64,000 bases of DNA from Chitinophagales bacterium (GTDB lineage: Bacteria > Bacteroidota > Bacteroidia > Chitinophagales > LD1): assembly GCA_019638515.1 (NCBI GenBank), contig JAHBTS010000008.1, positions 52,719 through 116,718 of the forward strand. Reading direction: 5' to 3'. The position numbers and the translations under genes are program-made. Of this stretch, positions 17,430 to 26,067 are shown piece by piece. Position 1 is the stretch's first letter. Every line of letters starts with the position of its first letter. The notes beneath the pieces were generated by a model. The model was given only the letters and a program-made list of their open reading frames with translations. It made no database searches and had not been told where the DNA came from.

Positions 17430-18833
17430 TTAGCTCAATAATTCTTGTTTGGCTTTAATTAAAATCTCCTCTACTCTTTCGTGCGAAATTGCTTCTGCAT
17501 AAACGCGGAGCAGTGGCTCTGTTCCGCTGGCGCGAATCATGAGTGTTTCTTCATCTTGTAAATAATATTTCCATCCGTCAATATCCTCTACTTTTGTTAC
17601 CGGAATATCTCCGAACTTCTTGAAGTCGCCTGCTTTGCAACGTGCAATTATTTCTTGCTTTTTGTTCTCTTCTAAATGTAGATCTAAGCGGTTGTAGGCA
17701 AACTTTCCAACAATTTCATATACTTCTTCAATAAGTGCTTCGAGCGAAGTGTTTGTTTTGGCAAGGTGTTCAATTAAAACTAAGCCATCCCAAATGCCAT
17801 CGCGCTCAGGAATGTGCCCTTTTACGGCAATTCCGCCACTTTCTTCGCCACCAACCAGCACGTCTTCTTCCTGCATAATTTCACAAATGTATTTGAAGCC
17901 TATTTTGGTAACTTGAACCGGTAAGTTATAGTGTTCGCAAAGCTTTTTTACCTTGTTTGAAACAGAGAAAGCAATTACTACTTTGCCATTTAATCCTTTG
18001 TATTTGTGCAGCACGTGAATAAGCAACAAAATAATATGATGGGCATCTACAAATGCTCCTTTGCGATTGTATAAGCCAATTCTATCGGCATCGCCATCGG
18101 TAGCGATGGCAACATCAATATGTTTAGATTGCTTTATGTACTCAGAAAGTTCTTGCAGGTTTTTGTGAATAGGCTCGGGGGCTTGGCCGTAAAACGAAGG
18201 ATTGTATTCGCAATGCAATAAATCGGCATGCGGCATGAGGCGAGGGAAAATACTTTGCCCGGCACCGTACATGGCATCGTATGCTACCACTAGTTCCGAA
18301 TCGCTGATGCCTTCTAAGTCGAAGTACGCAGAGGCGTGTTCAAAATACATGGTTTCTAAATCTACATATTCCAGTAATTGCAGTTCGCTCCAGTATTCTA
18401 AACTTTTATCGGCAAGGTGGTATTGCTCGGGCACTAGCTGTTCAATTTCTGTGATGTGTTTTTGAATAAGTGGTCCTCCGTGCTTGCTTTTTAGTTTGTA
18501 ACCATTGTATGAAGGCGGGTTGTGGCTTGCCGTAAAAATTACACCTAGTTCGCAGTTTAGTTTTTTTGCAGCAAGCGAAATCATGGGTGTGCTTACAAAG
18601 TTGGTATCGTAGAATACTTTAATGTTGTTGGCGCAAAATACGTTAATGGCAGTATGCGCAAAGAGGCTGCCTCCAAAACGGCAATCGAAACCCACTACTA
18701 CCGATGGGTTTGAGTTGTGTTGAAGCATCCAATCGGCAGTGGCTTTAGCTACCCGCATTACATTTTCTACCGTAAAGTCTTTTGCAATAATGGCACGCCA
18801 ACCATCGGTTCCGAATTTAATTTCTTTGTTCAT
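17430..18833 (-). CDS. Phosphoglucomutase/phosphomannomutase family protein
   Basis: 467 residues, four-domain alpha-D-phosphohexomutase. The phosphoserine loop T-A-S-H-N-P-P (Ser 103), the metal loop D-G-D-A-D-R (Asp 246/248/250), the sugar-binding loop G-G-E-E-S-G-G (328-334) and the phosphate-binding loop R-A-S-G-T-E-P-L-L-R near residue 440 are all visible. It interconverts hexose 1- and 6-phosphates, supplying glucose-1-P or mannose-1-P for nucleotide sugars. Specificity cannot be read safely from these motifs. A GDP-mannose pyrophosphorylase is encoded at 38.3 kb. It may be transcribed from the TATTTTCG box 20 bases upstream. Confidence 0.92.
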   Translation of the reverse strand: MNKEIKFGTDGWRAIIAKDFTVENVMRVAKATADWMLQHNSNPSVVVGFDCRFGGSLFAHTAINVFCANNIKVFYDTNFVSTPMISLAAKKLNCELGVIFTASHNPPSYNGYKLKSKHGGPLIQKHITEIEQLVPEQYHLADKSLEYWSELQLLEYVDLETMYFEHASAYFDLEGISDSELVVAYDAMYGAGQSIFPRLMPHADLLHCEYNPSFYGQAPEPIHKNLQELSEYIKQSKHIDVAIATDGDADRIGLYNRKGAFVDAHHIILLLIHVLHKYKGLNGKVVIAFSVSNKVKKLCEHYNLPVQVTKIGFKYICEIMQEEDVLVGGEESGGIAVKGHIPERDGIWDGLVLIEHLAKTNTSLEALIEEVYEIVGKFAYNRLDLHLEENKKQEIIARCKAGDFKKFGDIPVTKVEDIDGWKYYLQDEETLMIRASGTEPLLRVYAEAISHERVEEILIKAKQELLS

Positions 18834-18852
18834 TGTAACGTAATTAAGAAGT

Positions 18853-18860
18853 CGAAAATA
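18853..18860 (-). promoter_or_regulatory. -7 promoter box for the phosphohexomutase
   Basis: Minus-strand TATTTTCG, one base off TAnnTTTG, 20 bases before the ATG. No -33 element is obvious. Confidence 0.4.
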
Positions 18861-18940
18861 GAAGGCAATTCAAGTTTTGCAAAATGAAAATATAAATAGG
18901 CTGCTTTTAGTGCTCGAAAGCTGATGAAGTGCCCAATATA

Positions 18941-20008
18941 CTATTTAAAGAGTTGTAAGAAGTTTGGTGTGTTTGCTTTTACCGAAAAGTGAGTTTGAAT
19001 TTTTTGCTGAGCATTTTCTCCAAATGCGGTGCGGAGGTTTGGGTTGCTTAAAAGTTGCAGCAACGCATTTTCCCAATCTTGATTGGTGCTGCACAAAAAA
19101 CCGTTTTGCTGGTGATCTACAATTGCGGTATTTACGCCCACGGGAGCTACTATGGCAGGAATGCCCAAGCTCATGTATTGCAAGGCTTTAAATCCACATT
19201 TGCCGCGGCTCCAATCGTCATCGGTAAGTGGCATAATGCCAATATGAAAGCGGAGTAAATCGTTTATTTCGGTTTCCTTTTTCCATGGAATAAATTCAAC
19301 ATTCTGTAAACTTAGTTCGGGATCTTTGTTTGAAATAATTACTAAAGAAAAGTTGATTTTGGATTGTACACTTTGTAATGCCGGAATAATATCGTTTAAG
19401 TATTTTAAGGTAGTGTGCGTGCCTGTCCAACCAATTTTTATTGGTGTGGTAGATTGATCTTTTTTACCACTGTGATAATTTTCTAAATCAATAGTTGTGG
19501 GATTGATTACCACATTTGAGTTGAACTGCTTGGCATAATTTGCCAAGAAAGCATTGCCACAACTGCATTTGTAAGCCCATTTGCAAATAAGTGCCGTTTT
19601 GCTGTGCCATTTAATAGATGCCACTATTTTGTTTTCTCCCGAAGTGTTTGGAAGCCATATTGCATCGTCAAAATCAAAGATTACTTTCTTTTTAAACAGC
19701 TTGCAAATAAGCCATTCAAAAATGGGAGGACCCAAAGGACTTGCTTCGCGGTGAATAAATACAAAATCGTATTTCCATAATTGAAAAAGGATAGCAAATC
19801 TCCGTAAAAATCCGGCTAAAATACCTATTACTTTCTTGAGTGTATAGCCCGGTTTATATAGGATTTTCCAAGTGCTAATGGAAATAAAACTTTGTACCGT
19901 AAAGGTATGTTTATTTGCGAGTAGGGCATTAAAATACTGTTCGAAACGGAATCGCTGCGAAGGCGCTTCGTTTATTGGATAGGGTACAAGAAATAAAATA
20001 TTGCTCAC
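18941..20008 (-). CDS. Glycosyltransferase family 4 protein
   Basis: 355 residues, GT-B fold. The N-terminal half starts M-S-N-I-L-F-L-V-P-Y-P with A-P-S-Q-R-F-R-F, then an F-D-F-D-D-A-I-W segment. The C-terminal half has I-K-I-G-W-T-G-T-H-T-T-L-K, G-I-M-P-L-T-D-D-D-W-S-R-G-K-C-G-F-K and the G-I-P-A-I-V-A-P-V-G-V-N strand, typical of nucleotide-sugar binding in GT4. Donor and acceptor are unknown; cell-surface glycan synthesis is likely. It starts with GTG, and this G is also the last base of the PPK2 stop codon (TAGTGA), so translation is coupled to PPK2 although the functions look unrelated. Confidence 0.82.
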   Translation of the reverse strand: MSNILFLVPYPINEAPSQRFRFEQYFNALLANKHTFTVQSFISISTWKILYKPGYTLKKVIGILAGFLRRFAILFQLWKYDFVFIHREASPLGPPIFEWLICKLFKKKVIFDFDDAIWLPNTSGENKIVASIKWHSKTALICKWAYKCSCGNAFLANYAKQFNSNVVINPTTIDLENYHSGKKDQSTTPIKIGWTGTHTTLKYLNDIIPALQSVQSKINFSLVIISNKDPELSLQNVEFIPWKKETEINDLLRFHIGIMPLTDDDWSRGKCGFKALQYMSLGIPAIVAPVGVNTAIVDHQQNGFLCSTNQDWENALLQLLSNPNLRTAFGENAQQKIQTHFSVKANTPNFLQLFK

Positions 20009-20796
20009 TATTGTTTTTTCCCTTTTTTGGTTGCTGGCGTTTGTTCTATTAAACCTGCTTCTACTCTTGGATATTTCATTTTTAAATCTTCTAATGCTGC
20101 CACTACTTTTTGGGCAATTAGCAATTCTTTATACCAATTTTGATCGGCAGGTACTATGTGCCAAGGCACAGCATTACAATGTAAAAATACATCTTCGTAT
20201 GCTGCCATATAATCGTTCCAGTATTCTCTTTCTTTTAAATCTTGTTGGTTGTATTTCCAGTTTTTAGTAGGGTCGGTTATGCGTTCATTTAGGCGGCTCA
20301 GTTGCTCTTCTGGCGAAACATGTAAGTAGAACTTAAGTACCAAAGTTCCTGATTCTACCAATAGTTTTTCGAATGCGTTGATGTGCTCGAACCTTCGTTT
20401 TACCTCTGCCATATCTACCCAGTTATGAACTCTTTGAATAAGCACATCTTCGTAGTGCGATCGATTAAAGATATGTATCATGCCTTTTTCGGGCACTTTG
20501 CTGTGTATGCGCCAAAGAAAATCGTGTTTCATTTCCAACTCGGTTGGTTTTTTAAATGAATACACTTTACAGCCAATAGGGTTTACGGCATCAAAAACAT
20601 TCTTTACGGCTCCGTCTTTTCCGGCAGCATCCATGCCTTGTAGAATTACCAATAATGCATGTTTCCCTTCGGCATACATTAAGTTTTGGAGGTCTTCCAT
20701 GCGAAACTGTAATTGCTGTAACAATTTTTTAGAAGGCTCTTTTTTGAAATTTTTGGGAGCGCGAGTATCAATTTTATTAAGTTTTAGCTTGTTCAT
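20008..20796 (-). CDS. ppk2: Polyphosphate kinase 2 family protein
   Basis: 262 residues from the ATG at 20796 (M-N-K-L-K-L-N-K). The frame is open for 73 more codons, but that stretch overlaps the divergent promoter and does not look like protein. Walker A is G-M-D-A-A-G-K-D-G (54-62), followed by F-K-K-P-T-E-L-E-M-K-H-D-F-L-W-R and the Walker B/lid region I-F-N-R-S-H-Y-E-D-V-L (109-119), all diagnostic of PPK2. The enzyme transfers phosphate between polyphosphate and nucleotides. The size and D-F-L-W-R variant resemble single-domain class I or III enzymes; the preferred nucleotide is not assignable. A Ppx/GppA phosphatase is encoded at 34 kb. Confidence 0.93.
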   Translation of the reverse strand: MNKLKLNKIDTRAPKNFKKEPSKKLLQQLQFRMEDLQNLMYAEGKHALLVILQGMDAAGKDGAVKNVFDAVNPIGCKVYSFKKPTELEMKHDFLWRIHSKVPEKGMIHIFNRSHYEDVLIQRVHNWVDMAEVKRRFEHINAFEKLLVESGTLVLKFYLHVSPEEQLSRLNERITDPTKNWKYNQQDLKEREYWNDYMAAYEDVFLHCNAVPWHIVPADQNWYKELLIAQKVVAALEDLKMKYPRVEAGLIEQTPATKKGKKQ

Positions 20797-20894
20797 ATTA
20801 CTATAAGGATGTTTTAAGCAAACGAAGTTAATTTTTAGAAATTGAAAACTGTTTTTGGTAATAAAGCCGTAACAAAAATCTTGAAAAGTAAAGT

Positions 20895-20903
20895 TACTTT
20901 TGC
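20895..20903 (+). promoter_or_regulatory. -7 promoter box for the T9SS repeat protein
   Basis: TACTTTTGC, an exact TAnnTTTG match, 18 bases upstream of the ATG at 20921. A TTG lies upstream but only 11 bases away, too close for a standard -33 element. Confidence 0.55.
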
Positions 20904-20920
20904 GCCCCATTTTATTTTTC

Positions 20921-23794
20921 ATGATTCGTAGATTTATAGCAATTGCAGTTTGCCTTACCATCGCACAGTTTTTATCGGCACAGCTTGTACTAAACGAGGT
21001 TTCGCAAGGAAGCACGGGCAGTAGAGAGTATGTAGAGTTTGTGGTGGCAGGTACACCATCGTGCGCTTCTTCGTGTGTTGATTTGCGTGGGTGGATAATA
21101 GATGATAATAATGGCTTTCATGCTACCGGAAATGGGACCGGAATTGCGGCAGGCTGCTTGCGCTTTCGCAATATAGCACAATGGGCGTGTGTTCCTTATG
21201 GTTCAATTATTTTAATATACAACGAGAATGATAAAAACAATTCTATTGCACTGGCAGATGATCCAACAGATGCCAATAACGATAGCGTGTATGTAATTCC
21301 GGGTAATTCTACGGTGTTAGAAGGAAATGCCAATTTGCCTTCGGTACCCAATGGCCCATCTTATTCTAGCATTACTTTTACCTCTCCCGGTTCCTGGAAT
21401 TATGTGTTGATGGGTAATAGCGATGATGCATTTCATTCTGTTTCTCCGGCAGATTTGGCCAATCCGCATTTTGCACTTGGTTGGGGAAACAATACAAGTA
21501 ATGTGAATATCTACTTTAGTGGTACTGCGGGTGGCAAGGTTTTCTATAATGGAAACGGTACAAATAACAGTCCTTCTTTACAAGCCAACTGGGTTTCGGC
21601 AAGCGTTGCCGGCAATGAAACGCCTGGAGCTCCCAATAATGTTGCCAATGCCAATTGGATAGCATCGTTGCGCGCTCAGTCTGCAACTGCTGCTCCGGTT
21701 TATACTAATAATGCAGTATGTATTTTAAATGGAGAAAGTATTGTATTGGCAGGGCAGCCAAGAACTACTGCGGGTATTTACAACGATACATTACAGGCAG
21801 CCAATGGTTGCGATAGCATTGTTTCAACAACATTAAGAGTAAGTACACCAATTACATTTCCAATTAGTGCACCACCTGCCTGCGATAGCTTTGTGTTTCA
21901 GGGTATGGTTTTTAGAAACGATACCATTGTGCGCGATACACTACAAACCTCGTTGGGCTGCGATAGTATTTACAGAGTAGCCACTATTCAGATAAAGCAT
22001 TCTAAAAGAGATACCGTTGCTGCCTGTATAAATCCGGGCGGCAGCTATTTTGCGGGCGGTGCAAACCAAACTGTACCCGGTTTTTACAGCGATGTTTATA
22101 CTGCTGCCAATGGTTGCGATAGTGTAAGGGTTACCAATCTTAAACTAGTGTCGCCAACTACGGTTTCGCAAACTGTGCAGGCATGTGGTAGTTATGTGTT
22201 TAATGGAAATACCTATACAAGCAATACTATAGTAAGCGATACCCTTCAAACTTTATTGGGGTGCGATAGTATTTATGCAGTATTGAATATTCAAATTACA
22301 AGTGTATTGCGCGATACAATACAAGTATGTATCCTTTCGGGCGATAGTTATTTTGCAGGAGGTGCGCTTAGAACAACAGCAGGATTTTATAGCGACACTT
22401 TTCATGTAAGTAGTTGCGATAGCATACGCGTGATAGCTCTAAGCGTAGTAGCACCAAGTGCCCAACAGCAAACTGTTTTGGGTTGTGGTAGTGTGGTGGT
22501 CAATGGTATAACTTATACAAGCAATACGGTTGTAACCGATACCATACAATCTGTTTTAGGGTGCGATAGTGTGTGGATGCAGTTTACCATTCAGGTAAAC
22601 CAGGTGGCTGCTACAGTACAAAACGTGTGTATTAACCAAGGGCAAAGTTATTTTGCGGGAGGTGCGAACCAAACTACTTCGGGAACTTATACCGATACGC
22701 TGCCTGCTGCCAATGGTTGCGATAGTGTAGTTTCTACCGTTTTAGATGTAATAACAATTGCTAATCAAAATAATTTGCAGCAAGGCTGCGACTCTGTGGT
22801 TTTTAATGGTGTAACATATCTGCAAAGCACCACGGTGTTTGATACGCTTCGCAATAGCGCGGGATGTATTACACAAATAACTGCTACTGCTATTGTGGTA
22901 AGAACCGCCACTGAAGACACTGTGTATGTTTGTATCAATTCCGGTGGGCAGTATTTTGCGGGCGGAGCTATGCAAACAACAGCAGGACTGTATAGAGATA
23001 ATTATGTGAGTAACGCAAGTTGCGATAGTGTTGTAATTACAAACTTATCGGTAGTTTCATTCACTAGTTTTGATACAACAATTGCTGCATGCGATTCATT
23101 GTTTTTTAATGGAAACATGTATTACCAATCTACCCAGTTGGCAGATACATTGAGGAATGCAGGCGGCTGCGTAACGGCAGTTTCAACCTATCGCATCAAT
23201 ATCGGTAATGAAAAGTACGATAGTGTTTATGCCTGCATAAATCCTGGCGAAAGCTACTTTGCAGGTGGAGCTAACCAAACTGCTTCAGGCACTTTTATTG
23301 ATACAATTACATCTTCCAACATTTGTAATACCTACCGAATTACATACCTTACACTCATTGTTCCGCTCAGCGACACATTGCCATTGGTTACAGCCATAGA
23401 TGCTTATGATTGGAATGGCGAAACTTTTACAAGCGATACACTAGCTCAAAAAGTAGTGCTGTCGAAAAATGGCTGCGATAGCATTGTGCGCATACAACCA
23501 ATTAAAATAAACAAAGTATTGCCATACAATATTTATATGCCCAATGTTTTTTCGCCTAATGATGATGGTGTGAATGATATTCTGCTGCCATTGCATACAG
23601 ATAATATTGAAGTTCTCGACTTTAAGATTTTTAACCGCTGGGGCGAATTGGTGTATAGAGGAACCGAAGGTTGGGATGGCTATTTTAATGGTGCCAAGCA
23701 AAAGCCCGACACTTATGTTTATACCCTGAAAGCACAAGAAAAAGTGCTGAAAACAGTAGAGTTTCTTACCGGAAGTATTACGCTGATACGCTAA
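20921..23794 (+). CDS. Surface protein: lamin-tail domain, six tandem repeats, T9SS type B C-terminal domain
   Basis: 957 residues from the ATG at 20921, which gives a proper signal peptide (M-I-R-R-F-I-A-I-A-V to F-L-S-A-Q). Residues about 22-245 resemble a lamin-tail domain (L-N-E-V-S-Q-G, Y-V-E-F-V-V, L-R-G-W-I-I-D-D-N). Residues about 265-870 are six tandem units of about 101 residues, each built of a C-I-x-x-G-x-S-Y-F-A-G-G half and a F-N-G-x-x-Y half, with recurring N-G-C-D-S turns. The last 80 residues are the gliding-motility-associated domain: P-N-V-F-S-P-N-D-D-G-V-N-D, F-N-R-W-G-E-L-V-Y, G-W-D-G. It should be exported by the T9SS and sit on the surface as an adhesin-like stalk. No enzyme motif is seen. 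Confidence 0.88.
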   Translation: MIRRFIAIAVCLTIAQFLSAQLVLNEVSQGSTGSREYVEFVVAGTPSCASSCVDLRGWIIDDNNGFHATGNGTGIAAGCLRFRNIAQWACVPYGSIILIYNENDKNNSIALADDPTDANNDSVYVIPGNSTVLEGNANLPSVPNGPSYSSITFTSPGSWNYVLMGNSDDAFHSVSPADLANPHFALGWGNNTSNVNIYFSGTAGGKVFYNGNGTNNSPSLQANWVSASVAGNETPGAPNNVANANWIASLRAQSATAAPVYTNNAVCILNGESIVLAGQPRTTAGIYNDTLQAANGCDSIVSTTLRVSTPITFPISAPPACDSFVFQGMVFRNDTIVRDTLQTSLGCDSIYRVATIQIKHSKRDTVAACINPGGSYFAGGANQTVPGFYSDVYTAANGCDSVRVTNLKLVSPTTVSQTVQACGSYVFNGNTYTSNTIVSDTLQTLLGCDSIYAVLNIQITSVLRDTIQVCILSGDSYFAGGALRTTAGFYSDTFHVSSCDSIRVIALSVVAPSAQQQTVLGCGSVVVNGITYTSNTVVTDTIQSVLGCDSVWMQFTIQVNQVAATVQNVCINQGQSYFAGGANQTTSGTYTDTLPAANGCDSVVSTVLDVITIANQNNLQQGCDSVVFNGVTYLQSTTVFDTLRNSAGCITQITATAIVVRTATEDTVYVCINSGGQYFAGGAMQTTAGLYRDNYVSNASCDSVVITNLSVVSFTSFDTTIAACDSLFFNGNMYYQSTQLADTLRNAGGCVTAVSTYRINIGNEKYDSVYACINPGESYFAGGANQTASGTFIDTITSSNICNTYRITYLTLIVPLSDTLPLVTAIDAYDWNGETFTSDTLAQKVVLSKNGCDSIVRIQPIKINKVLPYNIYMPNVFSPNDDGVNDILLPLHTDNIEVLDFKIFNRWGELVYRGTEGWDGYFNGAKQKPDTYVYTLKAQEKVLKTVEFLTGSITLIR
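21716..23330 (+). repeat. Six intragenic tandem repeats of about 303 bases
   Basis: Copies of the C-I-x-x-G-x-S-Y-F-A-G-G coding segment begin near 21716, 22021, 22325, 22625, 22927 and 23231. The spacing is 300-305 bases, about 101 codons. Copies have diverged at the DNA level but keep the Cys, Gly and N-G-C-D-S positions, which implies an old duplication kept by protein structure. Confidence 0.8.
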
Positions 23795-23797
23795 AGG

Positions 23798-23995
23798 TTA
23801 CAACGTACATTTAGTATTTTTAGAAAGTATTTTCCGATCGCTTTCAATACTGGTGCAGGCTTGTGAAGCCACTTTTTTTGAAGCGTTTTTTACATCTATT
23901 GTATAGCCATCGGTGCAAGAACAGCGATACTGTGTACAAGAGCTTATTGTGAAAATAGCAACAGCTAAAACAATGGTTGAATAAATCAGTTTCAT
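23798..23995 (-). CDS. Small cysteine-rich putative lipoprotein
   Basis: 65 residues. The N-terminus is a lipoprotein signal (M-K-L-I-Y-S-T-I-V-L ... T-I-S-S-C, Cys 20). The mature part is only about 45 residues and has four further cysteines (Y-R-C-S-C, A-C-T-S, T-K-C-T), enough for two disulfides. I do not recognise a family. It is convergent with the T9SS protein, 3 bases between stops. The clean lipobox and basic/acidic composition support a real gene, but there is no further evidence. Confidence 0.6.
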   Translation of the reverse strand: MKLIYSTIVLAVAIFTISSCTQYRCSCTDGYTIDVKNASKKVASQACTSIESDRKILSKNTKCTL

Positions 23996-24094
23996 AATTC
24001 CAAATCTATGTTTATTGCTCGAAATGCAAAATACAGGAAAAAATAAACTAGCAGAGGATAGGCTATAAGCTATGTAACTGAATGTGAATTTTAA

Positions 24095-24123
24095 TTGGAA
24101 ATAATCGGAATTTATATTTTCGC
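24095..24123 (+). promoter_or_regulatory. Promoter of tRNA-Leu
   Basis: TTG at 24095-24097, a 17-base spacer, then TATTTTCGC at 24115-24123, close to the Bacteroidota TTG-N19-TAnnTTTG consensus. It lies about 80 bases upstream of the tRNA, leaving a 5' leader for RNase P removal. Confidence 0.6.
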
Positions 24124-24202
24124 GCCCATCTGAAACAATTGCTTTATTCTTTGAAAGAAAAAGTTTTCTGCTGATGCAGAAGTAAAATTAAACTGCGCTA
24201 TT

Positions 24203-24284
24203 GCCCGGATGGCGAAATTGGTAGACGCGCTCGTTTCAGGTGCGAGAGCCGCAAGGTGTGGGGGTTCGAGTCCCTTTCCGGGCA
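24203..24284 (+). tRNA. tRNA-Leu (anticodon CAG)
   Basis: 82 bases, class II. The acceptor stem GCCCGGA pairs with TCCGGGC (24277-24283) and the discriminator is A. The anticodon stem CTCGT/GCGAG encloses TTCAGGT with anticodon CAG at 24237-24239. There is a long variable arm (AGCCGCAAGGTG region) and a standard TTCGAGT T-loop. The 3' CCA is not encoded and must be added. It decodes CUG leucine codons. It has its own promoter and a hairpin terminator directly downstream. Confidence 0.96.
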
Positions 24285-24292
24285 CAAGAAAG

Positions 24293-24318
24293 CGAAGGTG
24301 TGTACCTTCGTTTTTTTT
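24293..24318 (+). terminator. Rho-independent terminator of tRNA-Leu
   Basis: Stem CGAAGGT/ACCTTCG with a four-base GTGT loop, followed directly by eight T residues. It starts 9 bases after the mature tRNA end. Confidence 0.85.
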
Positions 24319-24327
24319 ATTTAACAC

Positions 24328-24356
24328 TTTGCCGATAAAAGTGCTGTTACTTTCGC
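24328..24356 (+). promoter_or_regulatory. Promoter of the metal-efflux operon
   Basis: TTTG at 24328-24331, a 16-base spacer and TACTTTCGC at 24348-24356. It follows the tRNA terminator and ends 5 bases before the GTG of the small first gene, so that gene would be nearly leaderless. It could drive the whole czcCBA set, since the next genes are closely spaced. Confidence 0.55.
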
Positions 24357-24360
24357 ATGG

Positions 24361-24744
24361 GTGAAAAATTTCGTTTCGAAATTATACTGCTTGATTATGG
24401 CTATTGCTACGCTGAATTCGAGTGTAGATGTGCCCGATAATTTGCTGTATAAAAGTGTTGCAAGCAATCGTATTGCAGGCTTTAACGAAATGGAAAGCAT
24501 TGCAGAGGTAATTGTAGAATTTGCATCGGAAACTAATCAACCTTTCCAAGAGCGAAGGAGTGATGATAGTAACGATGAACATTTCATTAAAAAGGGCAAT
24601 AGCTTAAAGTTTGCACAGTCTTGTACCATAGAGTCTTTCATTTCTTCCACACGTGTTTTTTTACAGCGCAGAATAGAAGTTCCTTCGCAATACGCATGTA
24701 AGTTTATAGAAGAAATTACACCGCCTCCTCCACAGAGTTGTTAG
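24361..24744 (+). CDS. Small protein of unknown function preceding czcCBA
   Basis: 127 residues from a GTG; an ATG 12 codons in (24397) is an alternative start. The first 20 residues are hydrophobic and signal-like; the rest is polar, with an acidic patch (S-D-D-S-N-D-E-H) and a proline-rich end (P-P-P-P-Q-S-C). I do not recognise a domain. Small, poorly conserved exported proteins are often found as the first gene of Bacteroidota metal-efflux operons, so it may be a periplasmic accessory or sensor. That is positional inference only. It lies 61 bases before the CzcC-like gene. Confidence 0.55.
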   Translation: MKNFVSKLYCLIMAIATLNSSVDVPDNLLYKSVASNRIAGFNEMESIAEVIVEFASETNQPFQERRSDDSNDEHFIKKGNSLKFAQSCTIESFISSTRVFLQRRIEVPSQYACKFIEEITPPPPQSC

Positions 24745-24805
24745 GTTTTTTCTATGCCCATTCAAAGGAGTGGGATTCGCAGTTTTTCTATTAAAATTTT
24801 ATGGA

Positions 24806-26062
24806 ATGAAGACACTTTTTTTAGTGGCTTCGGTATGCTTGTTTACTATAAGCAATTATGCGCAGGATACGTTGAAAGTAACGCTTGCCGATGCTGAAAG
24901 CCGCTTCTTAAAAACTAATTTATTGGTACTTGCCGGGCAATATAATGTAGATGCTCAGCAAGCATTGATAGCCCAAGCTAAGCTATGGGAAAACCCCCGA
25001 TTTAGTGCAGAATTGAATGCTTACAATGCCGATGCTAATCGAGCATTTGATGTTGGCAGGAACGGGCAAAAAATATTTTCGCTAGAGCAAGTTTTTTACA
25101 TAGGTGGAAAGAAAAAATGGGAAGTTGAGTTGGCTCGCCAAAATAAAAATGTGGCGGTATTTGAATTGCAAGATTTACTGCGAAGCCTAAAGCTCCAACT
25201 TCGTAAAAATTTTTATTCGCTCTACTACGATGGGCAAACCATGAAGAAATTTAATACACAACTTGGTTTGCTGAAAGATATAATTTCTGCCTACGAAGAG
25301 CAAGTTCAAAAAGGTAATATATCGCTAAAAGAAGTAGTGCGTCTTAAAGCAATTTACTACGAATTAAATAATCAAAAAACAGAACTGCTCAAGAGCATAA
25401 TTGATGCTCAGGGGAACCTGCAAGTGCTTTTAGATACTGAAAGCTTTGTGGTGCCAATGGTAGATTCCGGCTTTACCGGAAGGTATAAAAATGCCGTGCT
25501 TTCTGTGGAGCAATTGGTAAGCGATGCATTTGCCAATCGCCCCGATTTCAGTATTGAAAAAAGTAAAATGCAAAGTGCAGAAACCAATTTAAAATGGCAG
25601 AAGAGTCTTGCCGTTCCGGATTTATCTGTTGGAGGTGTGTACGATCAGCAAGGAAGTGCTTTTAAAAACTATGTGGGGCTAACATTAGGCATGAATTTGC
25701 CGTTTTGGAATGTAAATCAAGGCAATATAAAAGCAGCTAAAATTGGCGTGAATGCCACTCAGGCACTTTTGCAACATACAGAGCAGGCACTTAAAGCCGA
25801 AGTAAAGGCAGCGTATGAAAAGGTAAAGCGTGTAGAAGAAGAATATCAAACAATAGACAAAACCTATTCTCCTGCATTTGAAGCATTGAATAGTGGTGTA
25901 ATTGCCAATTTTCAAAAGCGGAATATTTCACTCATCGAATTTGCAGACTTCTTGGAGTCATATAATAATTCGCAAAGTGAGCTAAATAAACTTTACAAAG
26001 CACGGATTGCCGCTTACGAAGATTTGAATGCAGCCGTTGGCAAAGAAATTTTTAATCCATAA
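24806..26062 (+). CDS. czcC: TolC-family outer-membrane efflux protein (CzcC-like)
   Basis: 418 residues from the ATG at 24806, which gives a signal peptide M-K-T-L-F-L-V-A-S-V to N-Y-A-Q; in-frame codons upstream look non-coding. Two outer-membrane-factor repeats of long helices follow, with L-A-D-A-E-S-R-F-L near the start, A-K-L-W-E-N-P-R-F, E-Q-V-F-Y-I-G-G-K-K-K-W-E and, in the second half, N-R-P-D-F and L-G-M-N-L-P-F-W-N. It forms the trimeric outer-membrane duct for an RND metal pump. It is followed by the CzcB-like gene after 5 bases and the CzcA-like gene after 41 more, forming a CBA operon. Confidence 0.88.
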   Translation: MKTLFLVASVCLFTISNYAQDTLKVTLADAESRFLKTNLLVLAGQYNVDAQQALIAQAKLWENPRFSAELNAYNADANRAFDVGRNGQKIFSLEQVFYIGGKKKWEVELARQNKNVAVFELQDLLRSLKLQLRKNFYSLYYDGQTMKKFNTQLGLLKDIISAYEEQVQKGNISLKEVVRLKAIYYELNNQKTELLKSIIDAQGNLQVLLDTESFVVPMVDSGFTGRYKNAVLSVEQLVSDAFANRPDFSIEKSKMQSAETNLKWQKSLAVPDLSVGGVYDQQGSAFKNYVGLTLGMNLPFWNVNQGNIKAAKIGVNATQALLQHTEQALKAEVKAAYEKVKRVEEEYQTIDKTYSPAFEALNSGVIANFQKRNISLIEFADFLESYNNSQSELNKLYKARIAAYEDLNAAVGKEIFNP

Positions 26063-26067
26063 AACTA

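Noticed and set aside
20797..21015. Longer N-terminus for PPK2
   Set aside because: The extension overlaps the divergent promoter and gene and does not resemble the family; the ATG at 20796 gives the normal length.
24112..24327. Minus-strand open frame containing G-K-G-L-E-P-P-H
   Set aside because: It runs through the antisense strand of tRNA-Leu; this peptide pattern is a known artefact of translating tRNA genes backwards.
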